Positions 54,626 through 64,000 of a stretch of DNA of 64,000 nt are shown piece after piece. The stretch is from Euptelea pleiosperma (lineage: Eukaryota > Streptophyta > Magnoliopsida > Ranunculales > Eupteleaceae), in contig CM068546.1 of assembly GCA_035048495.1 (NCBI GenBank), positions 13,026,435 through 13,090,434 of the forward strand, read 5' to 3'. How positions within the stretch are numbered: the stretch's first letter is position 1; the number at the start of each line of letters is the position of its first letter. The position numbers and the translations under genes are program-made. The notes below the pieces were generated by a model that saw only the letters and a program-made list of their open reading frames with translations, did no database searches and was not told where the DNA came from.

Positions 54626-56110
54626 ACATAGGTTATGTCCCAACTTCAAGATATTCAGATTATCATACATGAAATTCACGTTGAAGCGATGATTATCAGT
54701 GAGGGATTTTAGGTAGGAGCAATTATATATTGAGAAAGAATTTGGAAATTCTCTTAAACATAAGAGAAAGGAGATATCACTTGAAGATCTTATAATGCGT
54801 CCCAGGATTGAAGAAAGCACCAAAATATAGAAAAACTGAGAGTACATGTTCTTTAGCAGCTAAAGCCAATGTGGTAGAATAAAAAACAAATGAACCGAAG
54901 TTTAGTTCTTTTCCCACAAAAACAAGATAGGATAATTCCACAAAACCAAGGGGAAGATAACAAATGTTAAAGGGAATTGTTACTACTTTGACAAACCTGA
55001 ACATATTGCAAAGGATTGTAGGATAAAAAAGTATTGAGAAAACCATGAGTACAACAAAGTAAAGCATCAAGCTAACGTGACAAATAAAGAATTTCTCTAT
55101 AGTAATATCCGAATTGAACATGGTGGTGAATTCCAGAGATTGATTGGTGGACACAGGGGCCACGAGACACATGTGTAGACAAGAGTGTATTTTCCTTCTA
55201 CAAGGTACTAGGAGACGAATAACGACTTTTCATGGTAATTCTTTTGTTTCAAAAGTAGTGGGCAAAAGCACAATGATTCTATTTGAAATTCACATCAGGG
55301 AAGACCTTGATCCTTAACGAAGTTCTTCATGTTCTAGATATCCGTAGAATCTCGTTTTTGAGACATTGTTAAGTAAGAAAGGCTTCAAGCTAGTGTTTGA
55401 ATCTGATAAATTTGTCCTAACCAAAAGTGGATTGCTTGTGGGAAAAAGATTATCTAGATGAAGGACTGTTCAAGTTGAATGTAATTTTTGCAATTATGAA
55501 TAATATTTTAAGTTTTGCTTATATTGTTGATTGTTTGAATGTGTGGTATGATAGATTAAGACATGTAAATTTTGCTTCTTTAAATGGAATGATAAATTTA
55601 GGTTACATACCTAAAACACCATTAGATAAAAATTATAAATGTGAAATTTGCATAGAACCAAAATTTACTTGAAAACTATTTAAAAATATAAAAAGATCGA
55701 ATGAACCATTACAATTAGTACACAGTGATCTAAGTGATCTTAAAAATGTTCAAACTATATATAGGAGGAGTGAAATATTAAATAACATTCATTAATGATT
55801 GTACACATTATTATACTCTTTATCTATTAAGGAGTTAATAATGGAGCTTTAAAGAAAGTTAAAAAATTAAAATTAGAAGTTGAAAATCAATTAAATAAAA
55901 GTATAAACATTGTACTTAGATCTGATAGAGTGGTGAGTAAGATTCTACACACTTCTCAAAATTCTGTCAATTATATGGTATAATTCAACAAACTACAACC
56001 CCTTATGCTCTACAACAAAATGGAACAACTAAAAGGAAAAAATCGAACTCTTAAGGATATGGTAAATTCTATGCTAATAAGCTCAGGTCTATGTATGGTT
56101 AATTATGCTT
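54626..56110 (+). pseudogene. Copia gag-pol relic, 3' part
   Basis: Continues gag (VMSQLQDIQIIIHEIHVE, then LEDLIMRPRIEE) and reaches a zinc knuckle NCYYFDKPEHIAKDC, in which the second Cys has become Phe. A protease-like HRGHETHV segment follows, then LLSKKGFKLVFESDKFVLT, the pre-integrase box VWYDRLRHVNFASLNGMI with KCEICIEPK, and integrase pieces (LVHSDLSDL, SDRVVSKILHTSQN, NGT-like QNGTTKRKNRTLKDMVNSML). Many stops and frameshifts. Reverse transcriptase and RNase H are missing; sequence switches to a minus-strand Gypsy relic near 56110. Confidence 0.85.
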
Positions 56111-57139
56111 CATTCCAACTTCATCAAATTAAAAAGCTCACAAATCTTACCTTCATAAGAGATGATTTCATCACAAAAAATGGGAGTACAATCTTGTTCT
56201 TCAATAATGTTGTCACCATAAATAGGCTCTCCATTAAAGATGGATTTACTATTAATTTCTCTAATTATTTCATTGTCAAAGATTGGTGGTGCTCAATTAC
56301 TCGAACAAGAAAGATGGGCCTCAACGTTTGTGGCCAATTGCATTGCATTGACTAGTGTCTAGCTTGGTCTTTGGTCTTTGAGGGTTGTACACATGTTCGC
56401 ATCTTGTAGAGATCGTTAGTATACTCCAAAACAGTTCATGCTCCTTGTCTGGGAGAGATTGGTACTGCTCAAGTTACATTCTCTTATAGTTAATTGAAAG
56501 GAATTATTGGCTTCGTAATACACGCTGTATCTTGGACCATGTATGAAATATCCCTTTCCTAGACAGAGTCCTCATTTCTTGTTGTTGCCCACAAAGAAGC
56601 ATATATAGCTTTTCAACTTGATGGCCACTAATTTGACCTTTTCATTGTCGAGTTTGCTTAAGCTCTTAAATACTCTTTCAACCTCGTTCAATTAGTCCAA
56701 AACTTCTTCCAGCTGCTCTTTTCTAGTGAATTTAGGAATATCCACTTTCACGCTTGGATCCTTGTCACAATCAACACCTGCATTAATGCTAAGTTGTTCT
56801 TGGTATGTTTGGTAGATCAAATTCTCCATCCAAAAAATATCTACATCTGGATTATATATTAAACCTCTCTTCAGTTGGTTGTGCTCTCCGATTACCATGG
56901 TGATAGACGAAGGGTTGACAATCTCTTGGTTCCTTATAAACGATCGCATTAGGAGGACAAAAAATATTAGAATGCTTTAACCTAGCACACAACTGCATCA
57001 TTTAGTGTTGTAAATGCTAATGTCTCCTTCAGTAGCCATGTTCTCGTTGTTGATCACATGTTGTTCTCTTGGATTCTTTATATTCTAATCTCTAGTGAGC
57101 TTGGCCATCAATCCACAAACTCACAAATATGAAAAGTAG
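56110..57139 (-). pseudogene. Gypsy-type gag relic
   Basis: On the minus strand, starting near 57000, gag reads MRSFIRNQEIVNPSSITM, then VKVDIPKFTRKEQLEEVLDW, LNEVERVFK and KVKLVAIKLKSY. This is the capsid core of plant Ty3/Gypsy elements (VDIPEF.G...PE.FLDWL..VERVFE). Further downstream GEPIYGDNIIEE and CDEIISYEGKICEL resemble the gag-protease linker. Frames are broken and no reverse transcriptase follows. Confidence 0.75.
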
Positions 57140-57151
57140 GCTCTGATACCA
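57140..57151 (-). other. Retroelement primer binding site
   Basis: The minus strand reads TGGTATCAGAGC, complementary to the 3' end of plant initiator tRNA-Met, the usual primer of plant LTR retroelements. The adjoining LTR would end in TACA at 57157-57160 and extend to the right. Confidence 0.82.
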
Positions 57152-57156
57152 CTTAC

Positions 57157-58320
57157 TGTAGACAAAGTTTGACTCAACACATTACTAAGATTTTCTTAGA
57201 GCAATAAACCGAGAAACTATTGCAATGTGCTAATCCAAGAATCCCAATTGTTCATAAAGAAACTAAATAAACCCTAAATGTAAATATCATTAAATAATTC
57301 ATTCACAATGCTTTTTAAATGCCTATTTATAGAAAAATAAAACTCTAAAAACTAACTTAAGGATTAAGAAACAAATTTGAACTAATGATCTAAAATGGCC
57401 TAAATCTAAATTCTATAATGACTAAACTACCCTCAATTCATGTCATTAGCCCTATAATTGAATTTCAAACACTGTTTCTAGGCCCAAAACATTACAATCT
57501 TAACAAAATTCATGAAATAATTATTGTAGATATCGAAGATAGCTTTTCAACGCATTTGACGGCTTCTCAATCGAATAATTGAATAAACATTTATGCCTCT
57601 TGTAAGCTGACTGCATCACATTTCGTGATAAATCTATCAAGTGGTGGATTAAATGTGGGAGAGGGCACCAAAGAGGAGACATCAGAACTGGTCTATAGCC
57701 TTTGGAGATCCAGATGAAGACTGGTTTTTGAAGGGCCAATCCCCACAAAATCACTGAGAATGTGACTCGATACCTTATGACTCATCTATAGAGAGAGACC
57801 TTCTGTCGAAGGGCAAATCCTACATCCTTAAGACACAGGACCTCTCTTGCAAAGTGTTGGGAATATCATTACAGAGGGTGATGCAAAACTATTAGTCGAC
57901 TTTTTGGAGAAGGTTTGGGTAACAATGGCATGGAAAGTCCAGCTAGTGGCGAAGACACCTGAAGACTGATTTTGTTTGTTGATTTTTCAGTATCTTTTGT
58001 TCCTAGCTTGATTGATAAGATAGTTCATGCTCTTGCTTTATGAACATCCACATCTCAAAGTTATGGTACTTGGCTTTCAAATCCTACCCCATTGGTTATG
58101 AAAGGTTATTTTGGACGACTGTTCATGGATCCCTTTTATTTCTGTTTAATGCATCTGACTACCAGAAAAAGAATAAAAGAGAAAGAAAAAAAAACCAATA
58201 TAAATTCAACTTTGAGGTAACCCCCCATCCAAAAGGTGCAGCACTTGGATGGCTCTTGCTGTGCATCAATTAGATAGATCAGCATACCAATGGGCAGGTG
58301 CAGCATTAGGACTGTAAAGA
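57157..58320. other. LTR of the Gypsy relic and unassigned sequence
   Basis: The LTR starts at 57157 (minus-strand end TACA) but its other edge is not resolved. TCGAAGATAGCTTTTCAACG near 57532 is typical LTR-like text. From about 57650 to 58320 no gene or repeat is recognisable; the transporter gene 3' UTR may begin near the right edge. Confidence 0.4.
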
Positions 58321-58329
58321 TGGTTTATA

Positions 58330-58828
58330 GAACAGATTTACGATGGAACCCACATTATGAGAAACATATAACATCATAAACATAACTTTTACAAACATAG
58401 GATCATTTCATTTATAAGTGGAAATCGTCCGCATACTCCATGGCTCAACCAAATTAAGCTACAGAGCTTATCCTTCATATCCGAACATCTTCATATTTAC
58501 AACTTCCCAAGAAGATTTGATTACAATCAAGGATGAATCAAGGAGGACAACATTCACAGAGGAGTCCCAGCCGTAAAAGGCTATGACCAATTCAAAACGA
58601 TCTCAAAACATCCCCTACACGATGTAAATTCAGAGCCAGAACACACTGTACTTAATGACTGATCGGAAATACGAATACATTTATAAGAATTTAACTAATC
58701 AACATGTATGATACATGTGAATATACCTCAATCTTACAGGACTCCTCAAATAAGATAATGCGAGTGAATGGACCAATTGATTCGCCATCCCAGATCACGA
58801 AATTTTTAAGGATAACAACAATGACATG
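58330..58828 (-). other. Probable 3' UTR of the transporter gene
   Basis: Sequence directly downstream of the stop on the minus strand lacks coding features and transposon ends and is AT-rich. The exact poly-A site is not determined. Confidence 0.4.
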
Positions 58829-61388
58829 CTAAGATATGGCAGCTGCTTCTCTGCTGATTGGTAAATAATGATTGTCATCCCCCATAATAATAATTTCTTC
58901 TTCCCTTTCTAGAACTGCATCCCTTGAACTGGAACAAGTGTCGGACGGGATGTTAATTCCAGCAAACCCAACCATGACAGCTGCGGCTCCAAGGTAATCC
59001 ATGAGATGAGGGGCATGGCCTGTCAGTGAATCCACAACAGCTGCCATGGGAACTTCAATTGTGAGACCAGCCGTTGCCACCGTGGTCGATGTTAGAAGAA
59101 CAGCCTTTGCCCATAAGTAGTCACTCAGCACATTGTCAAGAAGACCTGAACACAATGATTAAAAGATATTACATATTAGAGAAGTTATATGACAATTTAA
59201 TATCTTCTCACTGAAGTTAAAAATAAGAACAATTAACACAGCTGAAATTCCTTAAATATCAACAAAAATAATTTAAGTAAATTGAGGAAGAAGATCAAAT
59301 CTATTAACAGAAAATATCTTGATTTCACCATGGACTATAAATGTGCCCAATTGAAGTCATAGAAATCTGGTTACTACATAAGCTATTTCTGATAAGTGTT
59401 ATAAAAATTGGTTGAGGCTTATCAGAACTGTTAGAGCTTGTGACGCATATCCTCATGAACAGAGGCTTTAAAGCAAAATATACAACATTTGTCAGGATTA
59501 GGCATCCATATAATCTGATTTGGAAGGAGGGAACTCAACAGCCAAAATCCTATCAAGATCTATCATATCTGCGTTATTACAAAAGCAGTTGGGGATTCTT
59601 TCCTAGGATGTTCAAATAAATAAGTAGAAAGAACAGGAAAGACAAAATCAGAAATGAGTGCATCCGAGGGAACCTAGAGTAGCTCCAATAGGTGATAAAA
59701 TAAAGAAAAATTGATTGAACTTGATTGGCCTTTAAGATACGCACATACGGATACGGATATGGACACTGATTCAGGAAACAGGACTACGACTCCACAACTG
59801 TTGAAACCTAGGATCCTGATACGGTAGCTGGATATAAGACCATTGCCTTATCCTTGGTTTCAACACTAGAACTTGCTGCCATACATAGAGACTTTACAAA
59901 CAAGGATTTAAGAGCAAAAGATCTAAAATCAAGAAAGTTACTTGTTATCCCTGCTCCGGCAAGGATAACAAAATTCGCCATCCCTGGATAATAATAGTTA
60001 CTTGTTTCAATCAAGAAAGTGTGATCTTAGAAGCTATGCTGCCTGCACACTTCAAAATGGATGCCGTACCAAAGTCAAGCACTACATTTTTTAAGTGTAA
60101 ATGCCATGTCCGCAACGTATCCTGGCCGTGTCTCAACCGTACCTGGGTAACATATCTTAGAAGTAAAATGAACTTACGACAGAAGTTTATTCCAGAAACA
60201 AAATCCTAGGAAAATTTGTTATGAAGATTTTTCTCAATTTCTAGACACCAAGTAGTCATAGTGAAAGAAAAGCAAATAATTCATGTCACCTAAAGTTGTT
60301 TCTAGTGTACATAAGGTGAAAAAAGATGAAAAGAGTACATAATAGGACTTGAAAGCGAACCTTTACCAACGATCAGACCAAACTGCTCCCAGCTGAGTGC
60401 ACCAAAAGGCTCCAACTTCGTAAAATTCAGAATAAGGGCAACAGGTAGAAAAATCAAGAGGTTGAATAGCCCGAGAAATCCAAGGAATTGTGCCATACTG
60501 GCACGACCGCCTTTTTCATCATCATCTGGAATCTTTTTACGGATAAGGGTAATAAAAATAGCATATAAGCCTGCTGAAACAAGAGCGAGGATGTCTCCAA
60601 GAAGAGGCTTTGTAGCAATTGCACTTAAACCTGAGTCTGCATCACCCAAGCTGACAATTACTGTTCCTCCCATGCAGAGAAGAACACTAATTAGTTTAAT
60701 CCATGTGAACTTCTCCCCCAAGAACACTAGAGCAACCAAAAATGTGAAAAGGCTAGATGTACTGCATAAGATGGTATTCGACTGCAGGAAAGGAGAAACT
60801 CTCACCATCAAAAACCAGAAGATATAAAATGCAACCAAAGCCAAGAAACTTATAAGAATCGAAAATGCTTACCATCACAGTAGTATACTTGAGAGATAGA
60901 TTGAAAGTGAGTTGTGCAAGAAACCAGAAAGGGCATATCAACAGGCTAACTTTCGCCATTCTAGTACGCGTCCAACGCCTTTTCACAGGCATACTAGCTC
61001 GACTAGGTGATGCCATTCCAGACTCATAAAACTCAAAGTCCGGTTTCAAATTCATTTCTGCCTGTTCAATGGACGAACCATCTGCGCTCGTAGTTAAATT
61101 GTTCTCCCCAAGAAGAATTACTTCCTCTGATTCCCCCAATCTTTGTAAACTATCATTCTTATTATTACGCCAAAAAGGTGAATTCCCGACAGAGTCCTCC
61201 AAATAATGTACAATTTCAATAATAGGGATGTAGACCACAAACAGGGAATTGCAAATGTAGGTGATGAGGAAAGGAGAAACACCGGCGTCGACGACAGACT
61301 GAACAACAAAACTAGCAGCAACCCAGATTGTTGCGACAATAACTACGTATACCAAACCTAAAACCCATCTCCAAACTTGACTGTTCAT
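58829..61388 (-). CDS. SLC35F5-like / EamA drug-metabolite transporter
   Basis: Three exons on the minus strand: 61388-60873, 60781-60361 and 59145-58829, with introns 60782-60872 and 59146-60360. All splice borders are GT-AG, and the joined length is 1254 bases (417 residues). The start MNSQVWRWVLGLVYVV is chosen at 61388. About ten membrane helices: first at residues 8-29, second at 39-60, then a long hydrophilic loop with acidic and Ser-rich text (residues 61-146), third at 148-171. Exon 2 carries the family core ILCSTSSLFTFLVALVFLGE, KFTWIKLISVLLCMGGT. Exon 3 has LDNVLSDYLWAKAVLLTSTT, ATAGLTIEVPMAAVVDSL, and an acidic tail. It belongs to the nucleotide-sugar/DMT superfamily, related to SLC35F5 and yeast THI74; the substrate is unknown. 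Intact and probably functional. Confidence 0.95.
59146..60360 (-). other. Large intron 2 of the transporter gene
   Basis: A 1.2-kb intron, donor GTTCGC after AAAG and acceptor TGTTCAG before GTCTTC. No inserted element or coding exon is recognised; short open frames inside (for example 59808-60014) have no support. Confidence 0.7.
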
Positions 61389-61990
61389 ATCTTTCAAATG
61401 AGTATCGGATCAAATCGACTGAACAATCATAAAAAAAAAAAGCACTACAATCTAAAAAATTTCTCTGATTTTAGAATACCCATTTAAGAGAAACCTCTTA
61501 GACCTAATCAGACTTCACATCAAGAGTTACCCAAAACAAAGACTCTGAATCGGAAAAGATTTCGGTAAGTAAAAATTCTGGGATCAGATAGAACCTGTTC
61601 GAACACAGAGCGCCGGCCAATTGAGCTTAGTGGTCGTCCCCAGAACACAAAAAAGTGCTCTTATGAATCTGCTAGCACACAATCCGAGAATTATCAAATC
61701 AAACCAGCAAATCCCATGTAGTATATATATATGACTTAAAAACATGAAAAAAAAAAAATTTACAGTCTAATATGTCAAAAAAAATTCAAGATGAATCCTC
61801 AGGAACATGTTAGAGAGAGAAAGATAGAGGTACCCGCTTGAATTAGAGGTTCGAGTGAGATGCATTGTCATCGTTTCTTTGTCTCCTTTGGCGATCTCCA
61901 TTGAAAACTAAAAAGTGAAGCTGGAATTTCTGCAAAAGCTCTACGAATAAAAAAAAAGAAGAAGAGAAGCAAGAAATAGAAGTCAGAAGA
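61389..61990 (-). promoter_or_regulatory. Transporter leader with probable 5' UTR intron and upstream ATG
   Basis: A T-rich tract followed by GATTGTTCAG (minus strand, near 61420) is a good acceptor just before the start codon. AAGCGG then GTACCTC near 61833 is a matching donor. The upstream exon carries an ATG (61901-61899, ATGGAGATCGCCAAAGGAG), giving a short upstream open frame or, less likely, an N-terminal extension. Confidence 0.5.
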
Positions 61991-62181
61991 AACAGTGTTG
62001 AAACTTGAAAGACGATTCAGTTGGTTATTTTATGTTGGTTTTTTGAGTCGTGATCCAATAGGAGCGCTGATATCGAATAACCGATATGTTCCCCCTCGTG
62101 GCTCGTTTTGATTGGATCACATTCGCCTTGTTTTCTTGGCAAGCCAAGGCGGCACTTAACGAGAAAAGTTGGATTTATGGG

Positions 62182-62602
62182 AAAAATTTTGAGTAAAACT
62201 TTGATGACAGGGCCTCATCGAGGCTGATGACAGGGCGCAATATGAGCAACGTGGCACACTCTTAGAGGAATCTGACTGTATGGATGCTTTTCAAATCCCT
62301 AAGTGGACGTGCAAACCAAAAATCTACATGATTAGTGATTTCAAACCTTTGGATCTTTGTACCTCAAATAATGGTCAACAATGCTAAAAACTCCCACGGT
62401 TAAAAATCAACCCATGAAAATAATTCCAATCCAACACCTAGATATCACTAATCGGGCTGATTTTTGGTTTGTAGGTCCATCTAGGGATTGGCCAAACATC
62501 CATACGGTCAGAGTCCTCTAAGAGTATTCCACGTGGCTCATATTGTGCACTGTCATCAGCCTCGGTGACAAGCCCTGCCATCAAAGTTTTACCAAAAATT
62601 TT
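62182..62602. mobile_element. Palindromic family C element with GATGACAGGGC arms
   Basis: The left AAAATTTTGAGTAAAACTTT GATGACAGGGC and right GCCCTGCCATCAAAGTTTTA CCAAAAATTTT are inverted. The interior repeats CGTGGCACACTCTTAGAGG, GACTGTATGGATGCTTTTCA, GATTAGTGATTTCAAACC and their mirror. Target duplication not clear. Confidence 0.7.
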
Positions 62603-62614
62603 ATATACAGAAGA

Positions 62615-62940
62615 GTAAAACTTCGGTCACAATCCACAATACTGCCACGTGGAAAACTATTAGAGGGCACTGACCGTATGGATGTTTGGCCAGTCCTCCG
62701 GTTGACCTGCAAACCAAAAATCAGCCTGATTATTGATTTACAGCCTTTGGATCTTTGCACCCAAATAATGCTCAGTAGTGCTCAAATTCCTATGGTTAAA
62801 ATCAACCCAAGAAAATAACTTCAATCCAACGCTTAGAAATTACCAACCAGACTGATTTTGGGTTTGCAGGTCCAGGAAGGGACTGGCAAAACATACATAT
62901 GATCAGCACCCTTTAATAGTGTGCCACGTGGCCTTCAAAC
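62615..62940. mobile_element. Palindromic family C element, incomplete right end
   Basis: Begins AGAGTAAAACTTCGGTCACA; the interior contains GACCGTATGGATGTTTGGCC mirrored by GGCAAAACATACATATGATC and CCACGTGG on both sides. The outer left arm has no partner on the right, so it is truncated. Confidence 0.6.
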
Positions 62941-62955
62941 CTTTTGTTAATTATA

Positions 62956-63480
62956 GGGAGCTCATATTTGCACACCCCATTTCCTATCCTGGTGGACTCC
63001 TAGTCGGGGCACACCCCAAAAATAGATCTCTCTAAAACTTGGCTGACCAGTGACCATCACTGACCACCCACAAAATGAGCCACGTGGCATATTTTTAGAG
63101 GGCACTGACCGTAAGGATGTTTGGCCAATTCTTAGGTGGACCTACAAAACAAAAATCAGCCTGAACAGTGATTTCAAACCGTTCGATCTTGTACCCCAAA
63201 TAATGGTCGATAATGCTCAAATTCCCACGGTTAAATCAACCTATGAAAATGGCTCCAATCCAACGCTTGAAAATCACTAATCAGGTTGATTTTTGGTTTG
63301 TAGGTCCACCTAGAGATTGTTCAAACATCTATACACTTGGTGTCCTCTAAAAATGTGCTATGTGGCTCATTTTATGGGTGGTGAGTGACCCAAGTTTTAG
63401 ATTGATCTCTCTCTTTTTGGGGTGTGCCCCGACTAGGAGTCCACCGAGATAAGTAATGGGGTGTGCAAATATGGGCTCCC
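62956..63480. mobile_element. Palindromic family C element with distinct termini
   Basis: Ends GGGAGCTCATATTTGCACAC and, inverted, GTGTGCAAATATGGGCTCCC, flanked by TAATTATA at 62948-62955 and 63481-63488. Next inside come TGGTGGACTCCTAGTCGGGG / CCCCGACTAGGAGTCCACCG, then the shared family C core. The 8-base duplication fits a Mutator-like origin. Confidence 0.82.
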
Positions 63481-63565
63481 TAATTATACCATATTGAAAT
63501 AAAAACAGTTGGCGACAGTTGCCTCTCACCCCCTCAAACATGTTTGATTAGCCCCTCAAATAAAA

Positions 63566-63904
63566 GAGTAAAACTTCTATCACACGAAATTGTAAATCAC
63601 ACAATCACAAGCCAATGAGTTCTCGGCACGTACCCATATGCTTTTGCTTTCTAGGTGTAAGAACTCGTTGGCTGTGTTTGTGTGATTTGCAATCTCATTG
63701 TGACAGAAGTTTTACTCCAAATAAAAGAGTAAAACTTCTGTCACAATTAGATTGCAAATCACACAAACACAGCCAATGAGTTCTCGGCACGTACACCTAA
63801 AAAGCAAAAGCACATGGGTACGTTGCAAAAGCACTTGTGTACGTGCCGAGAACTCATTGGCTTGTGATTGTGTGCTTTACAATTTCGTGTGATAGAAGTT
63901 TTAC
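63566..63904. repeat. Double palindrome (A-B-B'-A')
   Basis: Outer arms: GAGTAAAACTTCTATCACAC ... and complement at 63870-63904. Inner arms meet at 63701-63742 (GACAGAAGTTTTACTCC ... GAGTAAAACTTCTGTC). CCAATGAGTTCTCGGCACGT or its complement appears in each quarter. It looks like two related foldback units joined head to head. Confidence 0.75.
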
Positions 63905-63934
63905 CCCAAATAAAAAGGCCTTTCTCTAAGTGGA

Positions 63935-64000
63935 GAGTGAGATGACAGGCCCTGTCATCGAAGGAAATGACAGGGCAGCAGATCTGGCACGCGTATTTTG
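63935..64000. mobile_element. Start of a GATGACAGGGC foldback element, cut by the window end
   Basis: GATGACAGGCCCTGTCATC (a small palindrome) followed by GACAGGGCAGCAGATCTGGC matches the arm of the element at 24357. The partner arm would lie beyond the window. Confidence 0.55.

Noticed and set aside
60462..60827. 121-codon plus-strand frame across the transporter exon 2
   Set aside because: Antisense shadow of a well-supported exon with SLC35F motifs.

Overview
This is plant nuclear DNA. The evidence is unprocessed genes with GT-AG introns, CACTA, Mutator-like (MULE), Helitron, LINE, Copia and Gypsy remnants of plant type, a plant SLC35F/DMT transporter gene, and glycine-rich cell-wall protein genes. 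The species cannot be fixed from sequence alone; a dicot or other non-grass angiosperm is an impression only. Only four loci look like host genes: three paralogous glycine-rich proteins (GRP1 at 6531, GRP2 at 17385, GRP3 at 44227, all +) and one intact three-exon transporter (58829-61388, -). Nearly everything else is nested mobile DNA.

The first 49 kb looks like an old tandem array of one GRP unit: upstream block U, promoter with TATA box, GRP gene, 3' UTR, downstream block D. Insertions have pulled it apart. D-like blocks lie near 2.9, 9.8, 23.9 and 45.6/46.8 kb. U-like blocks lie at 43.5 and 48.8 kb. GRP1 has a 3.06-kb Helitron exactly between its TATA box and its leader. GRP2 has a second Helitron plus foldback elements inside its 3' UTR. 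GRP3 has an intact promoter and the longest glycine domain. An organelle-like segment (about 7.6-9.8 kb, probably mitochondrial) and decayed LINEs (1.5-2.6, 13.2-14.3 and 45.7-46.7 kb) fill other gaps.

From 27320 to 43194 lies a 15.9-kb CACTA element with 14-bp perfect ends and a 3-bp target duplication (GCT). It sits inside an older palindromic foldback element whose halves are at 26.88-27.32 and 43.20-43.52 kb. It carries a decayed TNPD-type transposase, a TNPA-like gene, and fragments resembling host genes: an HMG-box protein, a receptor kinase, raffinose synthase and possibly a helicase.

From about 49.4 to 57.2 kb a Copia gag-pol relic is split in gag by a 5-kb CACTA deletion derivative (49669-54625, target duplication ACA). 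That derivative keeps a Ulp1-type protease region with its catalytic residues. The Copia relic abuts a Gypsy gag relic on the opposite strand. The transporter gene follows, and the window closes with a cluster of palindromic elements (62.18-64.0 kb).

Several boundaries are proven by target-site duplications read directly: two MULEs and one MITE with perfect 9-bp duplications, a LINE with 12 bp, and two retro-insertions stacked on one 15-bp site. I found no wholly new gene system. The most notable items are promoter and 3' UTR interruption of sister GRP genes by two Helitrons, the fragment-carrying CACTA, and the CACTA with a protease.
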